Of a stretch of 18,553 nt of DNA, positions 14,548 to 18,553 are shown one piece after another. Position 1 is the first letter of the stretch; the number at the start of each line of letters is the position of its first letter. The stretch is from Dehalococcoidia bacterium (GTDB lineage: Bacteria > Chloroflexota > Dehalococcoidia > GIF9 > AB-539-J10). The stretch is taken from assembly GCA_023229725.1 (NCBI GenBank), contig JALNYR010000038.1, positions 1-18,553 of the forward strand. The letters run 5' to 3'. A model generated the notes under the pieces. That model was not told the DNA's origin, made no database searches, and saw only the letters and a program-made list of their open reading frames with translations. The position numbers and the translations under genes are program-made.

Positions 14548-14576
14548 TTGCGACCGAATCTGGCTTGCGGTATAAT
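14548..14576 (+). promoter_or_regulatory. strong promoter ahead of the zinc-ribbon gene
   Basis: TTGCGA (14548-14553) and a consensus TATAAT (14571-14576) are exactly 17 bp apart. Transcription should start near 14583, about 25 bases before the TTG start at 14608. That rules out the longer in-frame ATG at 14539. It gives the zinc-ribbon, comF, hpf and ogt genes a second entry point within the + strand run. Confidence 0.75.
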
Positions 14577-14607
14577 CCACGATGATTGGTTTGGGAGGTG
14601 GATTACC

Positions 14608-14817
14608 TTGGAGACTACTCCTTTCCCGAAGTGCCTGAAGTGCGGCAAGGGTGATCTGGTTCCCCTGTCGGACTTTGGGAGCCAAGGTGCGACGATCAAG
14701 TACAAGGCCTGGGTCTGTACGAATCCTGATTGCGGCTACAACCTCAAGATCAGGAACGGTGAGATATACCTCAACGAGCCCATTCTGAGCGGCGAACTGC
14801 GCGCCCGCACCCACTAA
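14608..14817 (+). CDS. small zinc-ribbon protein
   Basis: Function not recognised. The 69-residue protein has a single zinc ribbon: CLKCGKG near the N-terminus and CTNPDCGYN about 30 residues later. Between them is a beta-rich stretch, followed by an acidic tail. TTG at 14608 is chosen because a strong GGGAGGTG (14593-14600) lies seven bases upstream and the promoter TATAAT at 14571-14576 is just before it. An in-frame ATG at 14539 precedes the promoter and encodes non-conserved sequence. The strong dedicated promoter and ribosome site suggest high expression. Zinc ribbons of this size bind nucleic acid or protein, but which one cannot be seen. ComF follows 28 bases later. Confidence 0.75.
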   Translation: METTPFPKCLKCGKGDLVPLSDFGSQGATIKYKAWVCTNPDCGYNLKIRNGEIYLNEPILSGELRARTH

Positions 14818-14845
14818 TACCGACCACACCGTTTCTCAGGCCATA

Positions 14846-15544
14846 GTGCTACAAATCGGCAGCGCGACACGTCTGGCGCTTGACTGCCTCTTTCCCCGCC
14901 TCTGCGTGGGATGCGGCAGAATCGGAAGCTACGTGTGCGGCGGTTGCCGGATGCGCCTGCCCGTTCTCTCCGGACCACTGTGCCCTCGTTGCGGGCGGCC
15001 GCAACCGAGCGGAATCCTCTGTCCCTCATGTGCACGGGGTCACTCCAACATCTCCGCGATACGCTCGGTGTTCCGCTTCGACGGAGTTGCCCGCAGAGCT
15101 ATCATTGAACTCAAGTACCACAACCTGAGAGCAATCGCACCCACGTTGTCGGCCTACCTGGACGCCCGCCTGAGAGACGAGGACGTTGCTCCGGAGTTGA
15201 TCGTGCCCGTGCCGCTGCACCCGAAGAGGCTCCGGCACCGCGGCTACAACCAGTCGGCGCTGCTCGCACGGGAGCTGGGCGTGCTGCAGGGAATCAGGGT
15301 ATCGGAACACTCGCTGACGCGAACCCGTGAAGGCGATAGCCAGGTCCGCACGCGCAGCGCAGAGGCGCGCAGAGACAACGTGGCCGGTGCGTTCGCTTGC
15401 ACGGATGCAGGTGTTTCTGGTAAACGAATCTTGGTGGTCGACGACGTCTGCACCACCGGAGCAACGCTGGAGGCATGCGCCTCGGCGCTCCGCGACGCGG
15501 GCTCGGCAGAGGTGTGGGGACTCACGGTCGCCAGAGAAGTGTAG
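14846..15544 (+). CDS. comF: ComF family protein (phosphoribosyltransferase-like)
   Basis: This 232-residue protein has the ComF layout. An N-terminal zinc-binding part has paired cysteines (CVGC, CGGC, CPRC, CPSC) within residues 19-61, followed by a type I phosphoribosyltransferase fold. The PRPP loop ILVVDDVCTTGATLEA is intact and RGYNQSALLAREL is the typical ComF motif. ComF proteins act in DNA uptake in competent bacteria, helping ssDNA entry, but many non-competent species keep the gene. No other competence gene is visible here. The start is GTG at 14846, with AGG a few bases upstream. Hpf begins 14 bases after the stop, a common ComF neighbour. Confidence 0.93.
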   Translation: MLQIGSATRLALDCLFPRLCVGCGRIGSYVCGGCRMRLPVLSGPLCPRCGRPQPSGILCPSCARGHSNISAIRSVFRFDGVARRAIIELKYHNLRAIAPTLSAYLDARLRDEDVAPELIVPVPLHPKRLRHRGYNQSALLARELGVLQGIRVSEHSLTRTREGDSQVRTRSAEARRDNVAGAFACTDAGVSGKRILVVDDVCTTGATLEACASALRDAGSAEVWGLTVAREV

Positions 15545-15558
15545 GAAGGGAGGTTCTG

Positions 15559-16107
15559 ATGCAGTTGCAGATACTCTCGAAGAACGACATGCCCCTCTCT
15601 CCCACCATCGAGCAGTACGTCACACGGCGTATCGGCAAGATGGACCGCTACCTTCCAAGCATCGACCAGGGCAAGGTGGAGATTTCCCGTGAGGAGGCGA
15701 AGCAGCCTGACCAGCGCTTCATCGTCCAGGTCACACTCGACAGCAACGGCACGCTCATTCGAGCCCAAGAACGCGCAGACGATGTGCGCACCGCCATCGA
15801 CCGGGTGGTCGACGCGCTGGCGAACCGTATCGCCAGGTACAAGGGCAGGCGCTTCGCCAAAGGCAAGGACTCCCTGCGCACGATGGAGGCAGTGCCCCAG
15901 CAGCCTGAGGTCGCGCCGGCCGAGCCGCATCGCGTGGTGAAGACAAAGCGATTCACACTCAAACCCATGCCTCTCGATGAGGCGACCGAGCAGATGGAAC
16001 TGCTGGGCCACGATTTCTTCCTCTTCGTTGACTCCGACACCGGCAAGGCCAATCTGCTGTACCGCAGGAAGGACGGCGACTACGGGCTCATTGAGCCAAA
16101 TTCGTAG
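15559..16107 (+). CDS. hpf: ribosome hibernation promoting factor, long form
   Basis: This 182-residue protein binds the decoding centre of the 30S subunit and drives 100S ribosome dimers in stationary phase. The N-terminal S30AE domain (about residues 1-105) is followed by a linker of Pro/Glu/Ala. A C-terminal dimerisation domain starts at RVVKTKRFTLKPMPLDEA and contains GHDFFLFVD and ANLLYRRKDGDYGLIEP. The C-terminal domain identifies the long form found in most bacteria outside gamma-proteobacteria. ATG at 15559 follows GGAAGGGAGG (15544-15553) by five bases, a strong site. The gene lies 14 bases after comF and 13 before ogt on the same strand, so co-transcription is likely. Confidence 0.95.
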   Translation: MQLQILSKNDMPLSPTIEQYVTRRIGKMDRYLPSIDQGKVEISREEAKQPDQRFIVQVTLDSNGTLIRAQERADDVRTAIDRVVDALANRIARYKGRRFAKGKDSLRTMEAVPQQPEVAPAEPHRVVKTKRFTLKPMPLDEATEQMELLGHDFFLFVDSDTGKANLLYRRKDGDYGLIEPNS

Positions 16108-16630
16108 GGTGTAGAGCAGCATGCACGTCGCGGTGTTCGTCACAGCCTTGGGCTGGATGGCAGTGGCCGGCTCGGAGTCGGGCATATCGCGTGTCATCCT
16201 CCCGCGGAGGAGCCGGGACGCGGCAGTGGAGGCCCTCGAGATAACCTTCGGTCCAGCCGTGACGGCGTTCCGGGAGGTAGACACAGCGGCGTTCGATGCA
16301 TTGCCGTCCCGCCTGATACGTTACATGGAGGGGCGGAGGATGGAGTTCCCGGACCGGGTGGATACGACGGGATGGACGCCGTTTCGCACACGAGTGTGGA
16401 ATGCCACGCGGCAGATACCCTACGGGCAGACCTGGAGCTACGGCCAGATTGCAGCGGCAATTGGGCAGCCCAGAGCCTGTCGCGCGGTGGGACAGGCTCT
16501 GCACCGGAACCCCGTCCCCGTGATTGTCCCCTGTCACCGGGTTGTCGGAGCGGACTCAAGCCTGACCGGCTTCGGAAGCGGGCTCGCACTCAAGCAGGCC
16601 CTGCTTCGGCTTGAGTCCACCGGGGAACCA

Positions 16631-18553
<1,923 letters not shown>

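Noticed and set aside
14582..14638. 18-codon frame (ATG 14582) overlapping the start of the zinc-ribbon gene
   Set aside because: It begins at or near the predicted transcription start, has no ribosome site and no regulatory pattern. Its reading frame is most easily chance.
15244..16284. 346-codon - strand frame across comF, hpf and ogt
   Set aside because: It spans three well-supported + strand genes and shows no recognisable motif.

Overview
The window is 18.5 kb of densely packed, GC-rich bacterial chromosome. It has short gaps, many non-ATG starts and ordinary bacterial housekeeping genes (DnaE, LigA, ComF, long-form HPF, Tgt). No rRNA, tRNA, CRISPR array, transposase or phage gene was seen. 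The gene mix, the CetZ/tubulin-like GTPase and the Ala/Glu-rich helical proteins would suit a Chloroflexota (Dehalococcoidia-like) genome, but that is inference. No marker in the window fixes the phylum.

Layout: (1) 1-3389, + strand: the tail of an unrecognised gene, a hairpin, a Nit-type carbon-nitrogen hydrolase, then two long helical repeat proteins. The first has an exact 25-residue period and the second an exact 11-residue period. A perfect 28-bp palindrome closes this block and separates it from (2) a convergent CetZ/FtsZ-like GTPase on the - strand (3487-4659). (3) 4846-9630, - strand: the NAD(P)HX repair enzyme Nnr with a possible coupled 41-codon gene in front of it, a queuosine-precursor transporter with Tgt, and a PhzF-family enzyme. 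(4) 9830-11845, + strand: LigA, meeting a convergent NUDIX hydrolase (-) so closely that the stop codons share bases. (5) 12568-16684, + strand: a close run of RNase H-fold exonuclease, amidohydrolase, ThpR, a small zinc-ribbon protein with its own promoter, ComF, HPF and Ogt. (6) 16631-18553, - strand: the C-terminal part of DnaE, running off the window and overlapping the end of ogt.

The housekeeping genes cover nucleic-acid upkeep (ligA, dnaE, ogt, exonuclease, thpR), tRNA modification by salvage (tgt plus transporter), ribosome hibernation (hpf) and metabolite repair (nnr, Nit-type amidase, NUDIX). Promoter-like sequences fall into two groups. One has a recognisable -35 box 17 bp from the -10 box: the 25-residue repeat gene, the GTPase, the nnr leader and the zinc-ribbon gene. 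The other has a TGn-extended -10 box and no clear -35: nit, tgt, phzF and ligA.

The part most worth attention is 1204-4659. Two periodic helical proteins, each with a different non-heptad period, lie tail-to-tail with a tubulin-superfamily GTPase whose GTP-binding and T7-loop motifs look intact. The GTPase promoter is placed so that its mRNA would be leaderless. This could be an undescribed filament or cell-shape module. The functional link is inferred only from adjacency and sequence character.
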